NCBI RefSeq assembly: GCF_000411115.1
Contig: NZ_KE150256.1
Coordinates: forward strand, 1 to 64,000
DNA from: Capnocytophaga granulosa ATCC 51502
Lineage (GTDB): Bacteria > Bacteroidota > Bacteroidia > Flavobacteriales > Flavobacteriaceae
Reading direction: 5' to 3'
DNA length: 64,000 nt
Shown: positions 34,008-42,792 of the stretch, one piece after another
Numbering within the stretch: position 1 is the stretch's first letter
Layout: the number at the start of each line of letters is the position of its first letter
The notes under the pieces: generated by a model
What the model saw: the letters and a program-made list of their open reading frames with translations, nothing else
Told to the model about the DNA's origin: nothing
Databases searched by the model: none
Position numbers and translations under genes: made by a program

Positions 34008-36449
34008 ATGGCAAAAACCAAATCCCCAGAGACTGAGAAAGAGAAAGAAAAAGGAAAAGAGAAAGAAAACAAAGGCAAACGAAACACCCTACTAGAGCGA
34101 AGAGTCTCTATAGGTGTGGTTCTTTTGTTCATATGCGTTGGCCTATGTGCTGCTTTTATGTCGTTTATTTTTTCCTGGCAAGCAGACCAAAGTCTTTTGA
34201 ATGAGCTTTCTGACAGAAGTGTACAACCCCAGAATATTCTCAATAAAATAGGCGCTTATGTGGGCAACCTATTTATATACAGAGGGTTCGGCATTGCTAC
34301 CTTTATTCCTCTTGCCCTTTTGGCACTTACTGCCCTAAAACTCATATTGGACACCAAGACCAAACTGCTCAACAAGTGGTTTTGGGGGATCTTATGGATG
34401 CTCTTCCTTTCGGTTTCCTTTGGCTTTTTCTCCTCCGATGCTACTATTCTCAGTGGTATAGGCGGATATGAGCTTAATTCCTTTTTGAGTGATTACATAG
34501 GCCACTTAGGAACTGCTTTGGTACTACTGGCTATACTTTGCGTATATCTGGTAGGAAGGCTTCATATCACCCCTGATAAAATCAAAAATTCGATAGATAC
34601 AGGTAATAACTGGATTAAAAACCATAAAAAACCTTCCTTTTCCACTAAGGGCAGAATTGTCCCTCTAACCCCTACAGACACCCCTCCAGCTGGAGAAGAA
34701 TCCTTTGTCCCTGATCCTACAGGCTTCGAGAGTGAAAGTGGACAAGCTGCCGACAAAAAGATAGATGTCTATACTCACCGAGATGATATTCCACTCTTGC
34801 ACCCCGAAGAAGAGCGCCAACCTACAGGGAAGCCCTCTACCCTTGAAGGAGAAGAAGACAGTGATTTCAAGGTAGAGATCAAGCAAGAGGCCACTGTAGA
34901 TCCTGCCGATGTTGCCCGCCGCTTGGTAGAAGACTTTGGGGAGTTTGACCCTACTTTAGAACTCAAGTCCTACCAGTTCCCTCCTATAGACCTCCTTCAG
35001 GAATACAAGAATGCAGGAGTGGTACGCAACGATGAGGAATTGGAGGAAAACAAGAACACCATTATCCAGACCCTACGTGACTTTAAAATAGAGATTTCCC
35101 GTATTACCGCTGTGATAGGCCCTGCGGTTACTCTCTATGAGATACAACCTGCCAAAGGTGTTAAGGTGTCCCGTATCAAGAACTTAGAGGACGATATAGC
35201 GCTTTCTTTGGCTGCTTTGGGGATTCGTATCATAGCCCCTATCCCCGGGAAAGGTACCATAGGTATAGAGGTGCCAAATAAGAATGCTACCATGGTACCT
35301 ATGCGCTCGGTAATCAGTTCTGTTAATTTCCAAAAAGCAGAAATGGAGTTACCTATTGCCTTTGGAAAGACCATTAGCAATGAAACTTTCGTAGCCGATT
35401 TGGCCAAAATGCCACATATGCTTATGGCAGGGGCTACTGGTCAAGGGAAATCGGTAGGGCTTAACGCCGTACTTACCTCCCTACTCTACAAAAAACACCC
35501 TGCTGAACTGAAATTTGTCCTTGTAGACCCTAAAAAAGTAGAACTTACCCTCTACAACAAGATAGAAAAACATTACTTAGCCAAACTTCCTGACAGCGAA
35601 GAGGCTATTATCACCGATACCACCAAAGTAGTCAATACCCTCAACTCTCTTTGTATAGAGATGGACAATCGCTATTCGCTGCTTAAGGATGCGATGGTGC
35701 GCAATATCAAGGAATATAATGCAAAGTTCAAGGCACGACTGCTCAACCCCAACGATGGACATAGGTTCTTGCCTTATATTGTCCTAATTGTAGATGAGTT
35801 TGCCGACCTTATCATGACCGCAGGCAAGGACGTGGAGCTCCCTATAGCCCGCTTGGCACAGCTGGCACGTGCAGTAGGTATTCACTTGATTATCGCCACC
35901 CAACGTCCTTCGGTCAATGTCATTACAGGACTTATCAAGGCCAACTTCCCCGCCCGTGTAGCCTTCAAGGTGTCACAGTCTATTGACTCCAAAACCATCT
36001 TGGACGGCCCTGGTGCGCAACGCCTTATCGGTAAGGGAGATATGCTCTATACCCAAGGTAATGACCTGATACGTATCCAATGTGCTTTTGTGGATACCCC
36101 AGAGGTAGAGCGTATTGCCAACTTTATCGGTTCCCAACGTGGTTACCCCGATGCCTTCCTACTGCCCGAATATGTAGGTGAAGGAGGTGAAAACGGCCCT
36201 ATTGAAGTAGATATGAGCAAGAAAGACCCACTACTGAAGGATGCCGCTGAACTGGTTGTAAGCAGTCAGCTGGGCTCTGCCTCCATGCTACAGCGCAAGT
36301 TGGAGATAGGTTTTGCTCGTGCAGGCCGTATCATGGATCAGCTCGAAGTACTCGGTGTGGTAGGTGCCAATAAGGGTAGTAAGGCACGTGATGTGAATTT
36401 CCCTGACCTTATCTCTCTACAACAATTTTTAGACGAAAAAGGTATATAA
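34008..36449 (+). CDS. ftsK: DNA translocase FtsK/SpoIIIE
   Basis: The 813-residue protein has a charged N-terminus (MAKTKSPETEKEKEKGKEKE), four membrane segments up to about residue 185, a P/E-rich linker, then the motor: Walker A GATGQGKSVG from residue 475, Walker B LIVDEFADLIMTAGKD, and IATQRPSVNVITGLIKANFP. The C-terminal gamma domain (about 745-813, QRKLEIGFARAGRIMDQLE) is the winged helix that reads chromosome polarity sequences. It pumps DNA at the division septum for chromosome segregation and dimer resolution. I prefer the ATG over a GTG four codons earlier, because the MAK start is usual. The linker is shorter than in E. coli. Confidence 0.95.
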   Translation: MAKTKSPETEKEKEKGKEKENKGKRNTLLERRVSIGVVLLFICVGLCAAFMSFIFSWQADQSLLNELSDRSVQPQNILNKIGAYVGNLFIYRGFGIATFIPLALLALTALKLILDTKTKLLNKWFWGILWMLFLSVSFGFFSSDATILSGIGGYELNSFLSDYIGHLGTALVLLAILCVYLVGRLHITPDKIKNSIDTGNNWIKNHKKPSFSTKGRIVPLTPTDTPPAGEESFVPDPTGFESESGQAADKKIDVYTHRDDIPLLHPEEERQPTGKPSTLEGEEDSDFKVEIKQEATVDPADVARRLVEDFGEFDPTLELKSYQFPPIDLLQEYKNAGVVRNDEELEENKNTIIQTLRDFKIEISRITAVIGPAVTLYEIQPAKGVKVSRIKNLEDDIALSLAALGIRIIAPIPGKGTIGIEVPNKNATMVPMRSVISSVNFQKAEMELPIAFGKTISNETFVADLAKMPHMLMAGATGQGKSVGLNAVLTSLLYKKHPAELKFVLVDPKKVELTLYNKIEKHYLAKLPDSEEAIITDTTKVVNTLNSLCIEMDNRYSLLKDAMVRNIKEYNAKFKARLLNPNDGHRFLPYIVLIVDEFADLIMTAGKDVELPIARLAQLARAVGIHLIIATQRPSVNVITGLIKANFPARVAFKVSQSIDSKTILDGPGAQRLIGKGDMLYTQGNDLIRIQCAFVDTPEVERIANFIGSQRGYPDAFLLPEYVGEGGENGPIEVDMSKKDPLLKDAAELVVSSQLGSASMLQRKLEIGFARAGRIMDQLEVLGVVGANKGSKARDVNFPDLISLQQFLDEKGI

Positions 36450-36467
36450 TAGTATATTACAAACGCA

Positions 36468-37760
36468 ATGAATCACCCAAAAATAGCGATTATCGGATTG
36501 GGATATGTAGGCCTCCCCTTGGCACGGCTCTTGGCTACTCGCTACCCCGTAGTGGGGTATGACAAAAAAGCCTCACGTGTGGAAGCCCTACAAAGAGGGG
36601 AAGATACCACCCTTGAGGTAGAAACAAACCTATTACGAGAAGTCCTAACCCCAACAAACCCTACTCTTGGACAAGGACAGGCAGGGCTTTTCTGCACCCA
36701 TACCCCGGATAATTTAGCCCAGTGTAACTACTTTATCGTTACAGTACCCACCCCTGTGGATAAGCACCATCGCCCCTTACTCACACCCCTACAGTCGGCC
36801 AGTGAAGTGGTAGGAAAATACCTCAAAGCAGGTGATATCGTTATCTACGAATCTACCGTATATCCAGGCTGTACCGAGGAAGAGTGTGTGCCTATCTTAG
36901 AACAAGTCTCAGGCCTGAAGTTCAACCAAGACTTTTTCGTGGGCTACTCCCCTGAGCGTATCAATCCTGGGGATAAGCTCCATACGGTAGCGCAGATTCT
37001 TAAAATCACCTCAGGCTCCACCCCTGAGACCGCCCAAAAGGTCAATGCCCTCTACCAATCGGTCATAGAAGCAGGTACTCACTTAGCCCCCTCTATCAAG
37101 GTTGCTGAAGCCGCCAAGGTGATAGAGAACTCCCAACGGGATATTAATATTGCCTTTGTCAATGAATTGGCTAAAATATGTAACCTATTGGATATTAATG
37201 TACAAGCCGTATTGGAAGCAGCTGGAACCAAGTGGAACTTCTTGCGCTTTTCCCCAGGGCTTGTAGGAGGCCATTGCACAGGGGTAGATCCCTATTACTT
37301 AGCCCAAAAAGCCCAAGAGGTAGGCTACCACCCCGAAATCATCTTAGCGGGTCGCCGTATGAACGATTCTATGGGTAAGTATGTAGCCGATCAGGTGATC
37401 AAGCTGATGATTGCTCGTGAAATCCCTATTCATAGGGCACGCGTCTTAGTACTGGGAATTACTTTTAAGGAAAATTGCCCCGATGTACGCAATACCAAGG
37501 TTACCGATGTGGTGCGTCAGCTCGAATCCTTCCATACTGAAGTGACGGTATATGATCCTTGGGCACGCCCCGAAGATGTATGGGAAGAGCACCAAATCCG
37601 CTCACTCACTACCCTACCCGATACACAACCCTATGATGCTATTGTATTGGCCGTTGCTCACAAGGAGTTCCTCTCTTTACCATGGAAACAGCTAAGAAAG
37701 CCTCATAGTATCCTCTATGATGTAAAAGGCGTACTGCCAGAGGCAGACGGACATCTATAA
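36468..37760 (+). CDS. UDP-N-acetyl-hexosamine 6-dehydrogenase, TviB/WbpA-type
   Basis: This 430-residue nucleotide-sugar dehydrogenase has an N-terminal Rossmann GLGYVGLPLA (10-19), VTVPTPVDKHHRP (near 93), YESTVYPGCTEEECVPILE, GYSPERINPGD, and the catalytic Cys270 in GGHCTGVDPYYLA. The C-terminal UDP-binding domain starts near 325 (VLVLGITFKENCPDVRNTK). It oxidises UDP-GlcNAc or UDP-GalNAc to the uronic acid for capsule or O-antigen. The ESTVYPG and GVDPYYL details fit the Vi-antigen TviB group. No epimerase or glycosyltransferase is adjacent, so the polymer is unknown. It lies 18 bp after ftsK and may be co-transcribed. Confidence 0.88.
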   Translation: MNHPKIAIIGLGYVGLPLARLLATRYPVVGYDKKASRVEALQRGEDTTLEVETNLLREVLTPTNPTLGQGQAGLFCTHTPDNLAQCNYFIVTVPTPVDKHHRPLLTPLQSASEVVGKYLKAGDIVIYESTVYPGCTEEECVPILEQVSGLKFNQDFFVGYSPERINPGDKLHTVAQILKITSGSTPETAQKVNALYQSVIEAGTHLAPSIKVAEAAKVIENSQRDINIAFVNELAKICNLLDINVQAVLEAAGTKWNFLRFSPGLVGGHCTGVDPYYLAQKAQEVGYHPEIILAGRRMNDSMGKYVADQVIKLMIAREIPIHRARVLVLGITFKENCPDVRNTKVTDVVRQLESFHTEVTVYDPWARPEDVWEEHQIRSLTTLPDTQPYDAIVLAVAHKEFLSLPWKQLRKPHSILYDVKGVLPEADGHL

Positions 37761-37761
37761 A

Positions 37762-37785
37762 AAAAGCGTAGGAGACTACGCTTTT
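37762..37785. terminator. Bidirectional terminator between converging dehydrogenase and cmk genes
   Basis: AAAAGCGTAG / CTACGCTTTT form a perfect 10-bp stem with loop GAGA, flanked by A-rich sequence on the left and TATTTTTT on the right. It works on both strands; its right arm contains the cmk stop codon. Confidence 0.9.
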
Positions 37786-38462
37786 ATTTTTTCTTTGGCC
37801 AAACGGACAATCTGAGAGACTACCTCATCAAGGGAGGTATAAGAGTTGTCTATCTCCACGGCATCGGAGGCTTTCTGTAAGGGCGATTCTTTGCGATGGG
37901 TATCTTGATAATCACGCTCTTGTATATTCTTAAGCACCTGCTCAAAAGTAACCTTTTCACCCTTCTGCTGGAGTTCCTCAAAGCGTCTTTGGGCACGTAT
38001 CTGCTCGGAAGCAGTCATAAAGAGCTTTAGCTCCGCATTGGGGAATACGACCATACCTATATCACGCCCGTCCATAACCACGCCTTTCTCTTGTCCCATT
38101 TGGCGTTGTAAGGCTACCAAATAGGCGCGTACTTCGGGGATTTTGGCCACTTCGCTTACATGGTCTGCTACCGAGAGACTGCGTATTTCTTTCTCAATAT
38201 TTTGCCCATTGAGGTAGATTTCAGAAGCCCCTACCTGAGGATTGTACTCAAAGCGAATGCTACTCTGCTCAAGGGCTGCCAGTAGGCCGTCCTTATCAAT
38301 AGACGAGGAGACGAATCCTCTCTGGAGTGCTAAGAAGGTAACTGCCCTATACATAGCTCCCGTATCTATATATACATATTGTAAAGCCTTAGCTACACGC
38401 TTAGCAGTGGTACTTTTCCCTGTGGAAGAATGGCCATCTATGGCGATCATTATTTTTTTCAT
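37776..38462 (-). CDS. cmk: Cytidylate kinase
   Basis: The 228-residue P-loop kinase has GHSSTGKST (10-18), IDTGAMYRA (near 32) for nucleoside monophosphate binding, VVMDGRDIGMVVFPNAELK (near 133) and the LID region RAQRRFEELQQKGEKVTFE. It phosphorylates CMP and dCMP with ATP. Length is normal for the type I family. It converges with the nucleotide-sugar dehydrogenase; the stop lies inside the shared terminator. Confidence 0.95.
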   Translation of the reverse strand: MKKIMIAIDGHSSTGKSTTAKRVAKALQYVYIDTGAMYRAVTFLALQRGFVSSSIDKDGLLAALEQSSIRFEYNPQVGASEIYLNGQNIEKEIRSLSVADHVSEVAKIPEVRAYLVALQRQMGQEKGVVMDGRDIGMVVFPNAELKLFMTASEQIRAQRRFEELQQKGEKVTFEQVLKNIQERDYQDTHRKESPLQKASDAVEIDNSYTSLDEVVSQIVRLAKEKIKA

Positions 38463-38475
38463 GATGTTTAAAAAA

Positions 38476-38516
38476 ATAACTTACCAAAAAACAAGTGCTG
38501 CATTTCGGTAAGTTAT
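38476..38516 (-). terminator. Terminator of the roadblock-like gene pair
   Basis: ATAACTTACC / GGTAAGTTAT form a 10-bp stem around a 21-base loop. On the minus strand the stem is followed by TTTTTTTAAA. It lies between the roadblock pair and cmk, insulating cmk from read-through. Confidence 0.75.
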
Positions 38517-38554
38517 GCTATAAAGTATGATTTTAATTATTGTTCACTATTTTA

Positions 38555-38944
38555 CTAAAAAGGTTTGCTTTCTGCCTCAGTACGTATTTTCTTAATAAGA
38601 AGCTTAGCCATACCCACAATCGCTGTATCGTCCAAGATCACATGGTCTAAGACCTTTTTGCTCTGCAAAAGCCCAATCAGGTGTGTCTGCCCCTCATATA
38701 CCAAGCATACATCATCTACTATTTTATTGGTTAGTCCCTCTGTATTTTCAAAAGAAAGTACTGCATTTCTAAAGATTTCTACCTGATAAGAACTAGCCAA
38801 ACGGTTATCCACTCCAGGGCGTGCTTTGTAGGCTACAATAGAACCATCAAGGGTACTTACCAATGAAACAGAGATCACCCCTGGCACGTTTGCGAAGAGC
38901 TGTGCTGCGTATTCGTTTAGAAATTGTTCCATGGTTTTATACAT
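38555..38944 (-). CDS. Roadblock/LC7-like protein A
   Basis: This 129-residue soluble protein has the secondary-structure pattern of roadblock/longin-like domains: PGVISVSLVSTLDGSIVAY (strand-turn-strand), a helix around residues 45-65, VDDVCLVYEGQTHLIGLL (strand pair), and a final long helix to the C-terminus. The start ATG overlaps the stop of the next gene as TAATG, so translation is coupled; a second ATG four codons in (MEQF) is the other option. Bacterial roadblock proteins regulate small Ras-like GTPases (MglB type) or form filaments. No GTPase gene is in the window. Family assignment is by fold pattern only. Confidence 0.5.
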   Translation of the reverse strand: MYKTMEQFLNEYAAQLFANVPGVISVSLVSTLDGSIVAYKARPGVDNRLASSYQVEIFRNAVLSFENTEGLTNKIVDDVCLVYEGQTHLIGLLQSKKVLDHVILDDTAIVGMAKLLIKKIRTEAESKPF

Positions 38945-39414
38945 TAGCTAAAAAATAATTTTCTGAAATGACTTTCCTTTTTAGGCGCTTCGGAGGTAAC
39001 CTTTGTATAAAGTTCTGTTTGCAAGGTGTTAAAGGTAACCACTTGTGTCATAGCTGCATAGCATTGCTTATGGATTACACTCAAGACGCCATAGTTCACC
39101 TTGGTTGCATCTGTAATGATATGAATCAAGTAATCAAAATCTTTAGAGACATAGATCACATGGGTCTGCTCATTATTGGAAATCGTAATCTCGCGAAGAG
39201 AGTCCTCATTGATACTGTCTATGTACTTAATTTCCTGAAGCGCATTTTTGGCTATTTCAGCCTCAAATTTTGCTGTGGCCGAGTAATCCAATCCGCTAAA
39301 AGACTGATTGTATAAGATCTCGCCATGTTCTGTACCTATAAAGCTAACTGATAGGATACCAGAGAGTTGGGATCCCATTTGGTCAGTATATTTTTTAAAT
39401 TCTTCTAAAATCAT
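38944..39414 (-). CDS. Roadblock/LC7-like protein B
   Basis: From the ATG at 39414 the protein has 156 residues and opens MILEEFKKYTDQMGSQLSGI. It repeats the pattern of its neighbour: LSGILSVSFIGTEHGEILY, a helical stretch FEAEIAKNALQEI, THVIYVSKDFDYLIHII, then a helix. A basic tail (PKKESHFRKLFFS) is extra. The two genes are probably distant paralogues forming a heteromeric complex, given the coupled TAATG junction. The 11 codons upstream of this ATG are unlikely to be translated. Function is unknown. Confidence 0.45.
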   Translation of the reverse strand: MILEEFKKYTDQMGSQLSGILSVSFIGTEHGEILYNQSFSGLDYSATAKFEAEIAKNALQEIKYIDSINEDSLREITISNNEQTHVIYVSKDFDYLIHIITDATKVNYGVLSVIHKQCYAAMTQVVTFNTLQTELYTKVTSEAPKKESHFRKLFFS

Positions 39415-39595
39415 ACTTTCAATTTTTAGTAGGTTACAACAATGCAAAGCTACGATGTTTTTCCCTAAATTGCAACTTTTACATCATAATATATTCAACA
39501 AAATCACTTTTCCTGTTGATATCTACACAAAACACTCTCACACAATACTTTATACAAAAACTCTATGTATCTTTTGTAAATAACTTTATCCTAAG

Positions 39596-40523
39596 TTAGA
39601 AACCAAAAATTTGAGCGTCTTCTTTATTCTGTTTGTCTCTGGCTTTTTTCTTTGCCTCGTACTCTATATCCTTATACCTATCATAAAAGCGATAAGATAA
39701 ACCAATACCACCCATATAGCGAGTAGGAGTTGTCTTCCAGCTGGCGCCTATAGTAGCATTTATTTGAAAGTTTTCATCTATGAGATAGGAAACACCTCCT
39801 CTTAGGAGAGAATCCTTATAATAATCGCTTGTAATCCCCTCATTCTCCAGATAGATACTCCATCGGTCATCATAAAGGTTATGAGTAAGGGTAAAGATGT
39901 AGCTATATTGGGCGTGCTGTGAGGCAATATTACTTCCTATAATATTGAGAACCAAGGCTACTTCCTTGAGCGGGTGGCTCTGTAGGATAATCATTGCCTT
40001 GGGTGTCGCTATGGGATAGCTCTCATTCATCACCTCATAGAGGTAACGATTTTTCTCCAAAAAGATTAACCCCTGCATAGAGGGAGATAGCGGGAATGAG
40101 TTTTCTCCACTTGAACTCGGCATTGGCCTTCCAGCTATAGACATTGATATCGCTAAGAAAGACAGGGTCATAGAACATATATTTCACCCCAAAGGTCGTG
40201 CGCTGGAAGCCTATTTTCCCAGAGGAAACCTCATCGGTAGAACGATTGCTATAGAGCAGGGTACCGTCGCCTATGATTTCAAACTGGTCTCTCCATACTC
40301 CATAACGCACCATATAGTTCAGCCCCACATTCTCCTGAGAGAGTCCCAGCAGGTCATGCTTATTGGTTTCGTAATAGATATCCGACTCCACTTGTGCTAC
40401 CTTTCGCCCTACTGCATAAGCCCCCATGGAGCGTCCTGGCTTGTTGGAATTGATAATATCAGTATATTGAGCCTTAGTGGTTATAGTGGATAATAACAAG
40501 AAAAAAAGTAGTGTTTTTTTCAT
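39596..40523 (-). pseudogene. Outer-membrane transporter-like protein (phenol MetA-like family), frameshifted
   Basis: The first frame (ATG at 40523, signal MKKTLLFFLLLSTITTKAQ) encodes a beta-rich protein typical of flavobacterial relatives of the MetA-pathway family (TDIINSNKPGRSMGAYAVG, YSWKANAEFKWRKLIPAISL) and stops at 40035. The homologous continuation is in another frame (RYLYEVMNESYPIATPKAMI, ENEGITSDYYKDSLLRGGVS, YMGGIGLSYRF) to 39596. The frames join if one base is removed from the five-T run at 40050-40054, giving about 308 residues. As read the gene is broken; a sequencing error is possible. The intact form would be an outer-membrane beta-barrel of unknown substrate. Confidence 0.7.
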
Positions 40524-40697
40524 AAAACAAACTTGTTTTTAGGTAATACATCTTATAATTGGCACTGCTCCCCTACTACTTTTTGTGCAACCAAAGTAAC
40601 TTTTTTTCGGGAGGTTATAACTTAGTTTTATAAGGTACAAAATTAAAAAAAATATCATTAAAATCAAGGATTTACCTTAAAAAACTTTTTAGCAAAA

Positions 40698-40723
40698 ACG
40701 GCAATAGGTTTCCCCATTGCCGT
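40698..40723 (-). terminator. Terminator of the porP-ompA operon
   Basis: ACGGCAAT / ATTGCCGT form an 8-bp stem with a 10-base loop. On the minus strand it is preceded by TTTTTT and followed by TTTTGCTAAAAAGTTTTTT. It lies 25 bp after the OmpA gene. Confidence 0.8.
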
Positions 40724-40748
40724 AAAAAATATAAACTATGAAAAAATT

Positions 40749-42761
40749 TTACATTTCTGTGATGATAAACTCACTACGTCTGTTTTGTTGGTGTTCTTCT
40801 TCTGTACAAGGAACGCCATTCTTACAGCCATTTACCAACTGTGTTTCTCCATATCCCTTAGCGGTAAGTCTGTTCTTAGCGATTCCTTGACTTACGATCC
40901 ATGCCATAGTAGCTTTGGCACGTTTGTCAGAAAGGATAAGGTTATACTTATCAGAGCCACGGCTATCGGTGTGAGAACGAATAGCGATCTTCATAGTAGG
41001 ATGATCCTTCATTGCCTCTACGATTTTAACCAATTCAGCAGCTGCATCAGGACGAATATTATATTTATTAAGGTCAAACTTGATTTCCTTTATCTGGAAG
41101 ATCTTAGCTAAATCATCACCTTTCTTAAGTTTTTTCTTGGTGGTTTTCATCAAGATTTCTTTCTCAATAACAGTACCTTTTTCACGGATACTCACTTGTT
41201 CTTCTACCACTGCATAGTCCTCACGCTGAGCACGAAGGAAAACGAAAGTATCATCACAATTCACTGTCTTAACACCGAAGTCATAATCCCCGTTAGTCTT
41301 GTTCTCTATCTTGGCCATTTCTTTTTGGTCACTATCGGAAAGAGTAAGCGTTACGTGGCCAAGTACTTCTTTGGTATCTATATCCTTAACAATCCCCTTG
41401 ATAGTCTTTTTACAATCAAATTCCAAAGGTCTATTTTGTACAAAGTAGTAGATATCATCTTTTCCTTTACCTCCTGGACGGTTAGAAGAAAGGAAGCCTA
41501 TACTTCTGTCTTCGTCAAGTACGAAAGCAAAGTCATCATCAGGAGTATTACCTGGACGGCCTATGTTCTGTAGTCTCTTGAGAGAGCCATCTTGCTCTAT
41601 CTTCACTGCAAAAATGTCTAAACCTCCCAAGCCTGGAAGGCCATCGGAAGAGAAGAACAATACATTCTTAGAAGAGATAAAAGGGAAAGTTTCTCTACCT
41701 TCGGTATTGATAAGATCACCTAAATTTTCAGGCTTTCCGTAGGTACCTTTCTTATGGTTGATACGTACTCTGAAGATATCGGACTTACCACGAGTTTCTT
41801 TAATATCGGCAGCGAAGTAGAGCCATTTTCCATCAGGCGTGATAGCTGGATGCGCTACGCTGTAGCCCGTTACGTTGAAAGGCAAACGCACTGGGTCTGT
41901 CCATTCATTATTCTTTCTAACAGAACGATAAAGTTCCAAGAGCACTTTCTCTTCAGCTTTCTTTTTCTTTTCTTCTTTAGAAAGAGGCACTTGGTAGTTA
42001 CGAGTAAAGTAGATCGTATCCATAGTTCTTGTGAATACAGGGCTGGATTCGTTCAAGAGGGAGTTGAGCTTAGAAGAGAAAGGCTCTTCTTTGGAAAGTT
42101 GTCCATTGCTGAATTTAGCTCTGAAGAGGTCATAATAGCCCTCCCCAGTCCAGTTGGAGGTACCACGAGCCGATGTTTTACGGCTTGCTGTATATACTAC
42201 CTCATCTTTTCCATAGAAAGCGGTACCATATTCAGAGAATTCGGTATTGATTTCTACAGGTTTAATTGTTAAGCGACCTGAATTATCTTTGATTACTTGC
42301 AAATAATCCGCATGTTCTTCCAATTTGCGAGCGCGTAGGTCGTCTTTGCCAGTTAGTTTCACGAATTGATCCAAAATAATCTTTGCTTCGTCGTAGCGCT
42401 CTACCGATTTAAGGCATTGTGCATAACGATAGTAGTATTCTGGAGTAATTTTGTAGTTTTCGCTATCTTTTTTAGCGTTTGCGAAGAGCTTGTCATACCA
42501 TTTCAAAGCTGTTGTATAATCAGCATTGAAATAGTAAGAGTTTCCTAAGTTCTCTAAGATGTTTTGATCTACATATCCTTGTTCAGCTATACGTTCGTAT
42601 ATCTTGATGGCATCCACATAGGCGTATTTACCATAGAGATCATTAGCCTTTTTAATTTTACTTTCATTTTCTTTCTTCAGTTTCTCTTGGTCATCTACTT
42701 GAGCGAAAACGACAGAAGTGGAACAGAAGAGTAGAAAAATAGCGGTTATTTTCCTTATCAT
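40749..42761 (-). CDS. OmpA-family protein with TPR and PD40 beta-propeller, PorP partner
   Basis: The 670-residue protein has a signal peptide (1-20), TPR-like helices (about 30-165, KKANDLYGKYAYVDAIKIYE), a PD40/WD40-like propeller (about 190-440, with AHPAITPDGKWLYFAAD, FFSSDGLPGLGGLDIF and GFLSSNRPGGKGKDDIYYF), a carboxypeptidase-regulatory-like domain (about 450-525) and a C-terminal OmpA peptidoglycan-binding domain (IAIRSHTDSRGSDKYNLILS near 590). This layout matches the OmpA partners encoded with PorP/SprF proteins of type IX secretion and gliding systems. It lies 31 bp behind the porP-type gene in one operon and probably tethers an outer-membrane complex to peptidoglycan. Confidence 0.9.
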   Translation of the reverse strand: MIRKITAIFLLFCSTSVVFAQVDDQEKLKKENESKIKKANDLYGKYAYVDAIKIYERIAEQGYVDQNILENLGNSYYFNADYTTALKWYDKLFANAKKDSENYKITPEYYYRYAQCLKSVERYDEAKIILDQFVKLTGKDDLRARKLEEHADYLQVIKDNSGRLTIKPVEINTEFSEYGTAFYGKDEVVYTASRKTSARGTSNWTGEGYYDLFRAKFSNGQLSKEEPFSSKLNSLLNESSPVFTRTMDTIYFTRNYQVPLSKEEKKKKAEEKVLLELYRSVRKNNEWTDPVRLPFNVTGYSVAHPAITPDGKWLYFAADIKETRGKSDIFRVRINHKKGTYGKPENLGDLINTEGRETFPFISSKNVLFFSSDGLPGLGGLDIFAVKIEQDGSLKRLQNIGRPGNTPDDDFAFVLDEDRSIGFLSSNRPGGKGKDDIYYFVQNRPLEFDCKKTIKGIVKDIDTKEVLGHVTLTLSDSDQKEMAKIENKTNGDYDFGVKTVNCDDTFVFLRAQREDYAVVEEQVSIREKGTVIEKEILMKTTKKKLKKGDDLAKIFQIKEIKFDLNKYNIRPDAAAELVKIVEAMKDHPTMKIAIRSHTDSRGSDKYNLILSDKRAKATMAWIVSQGIAKNRLTAKGYGETQLVNGCKNGVPCTEEEHQQNRRSEFIITEM

Positions 42762-42792
42762 TTTTTATTTTTTTAATTGATTAGTTACACTA

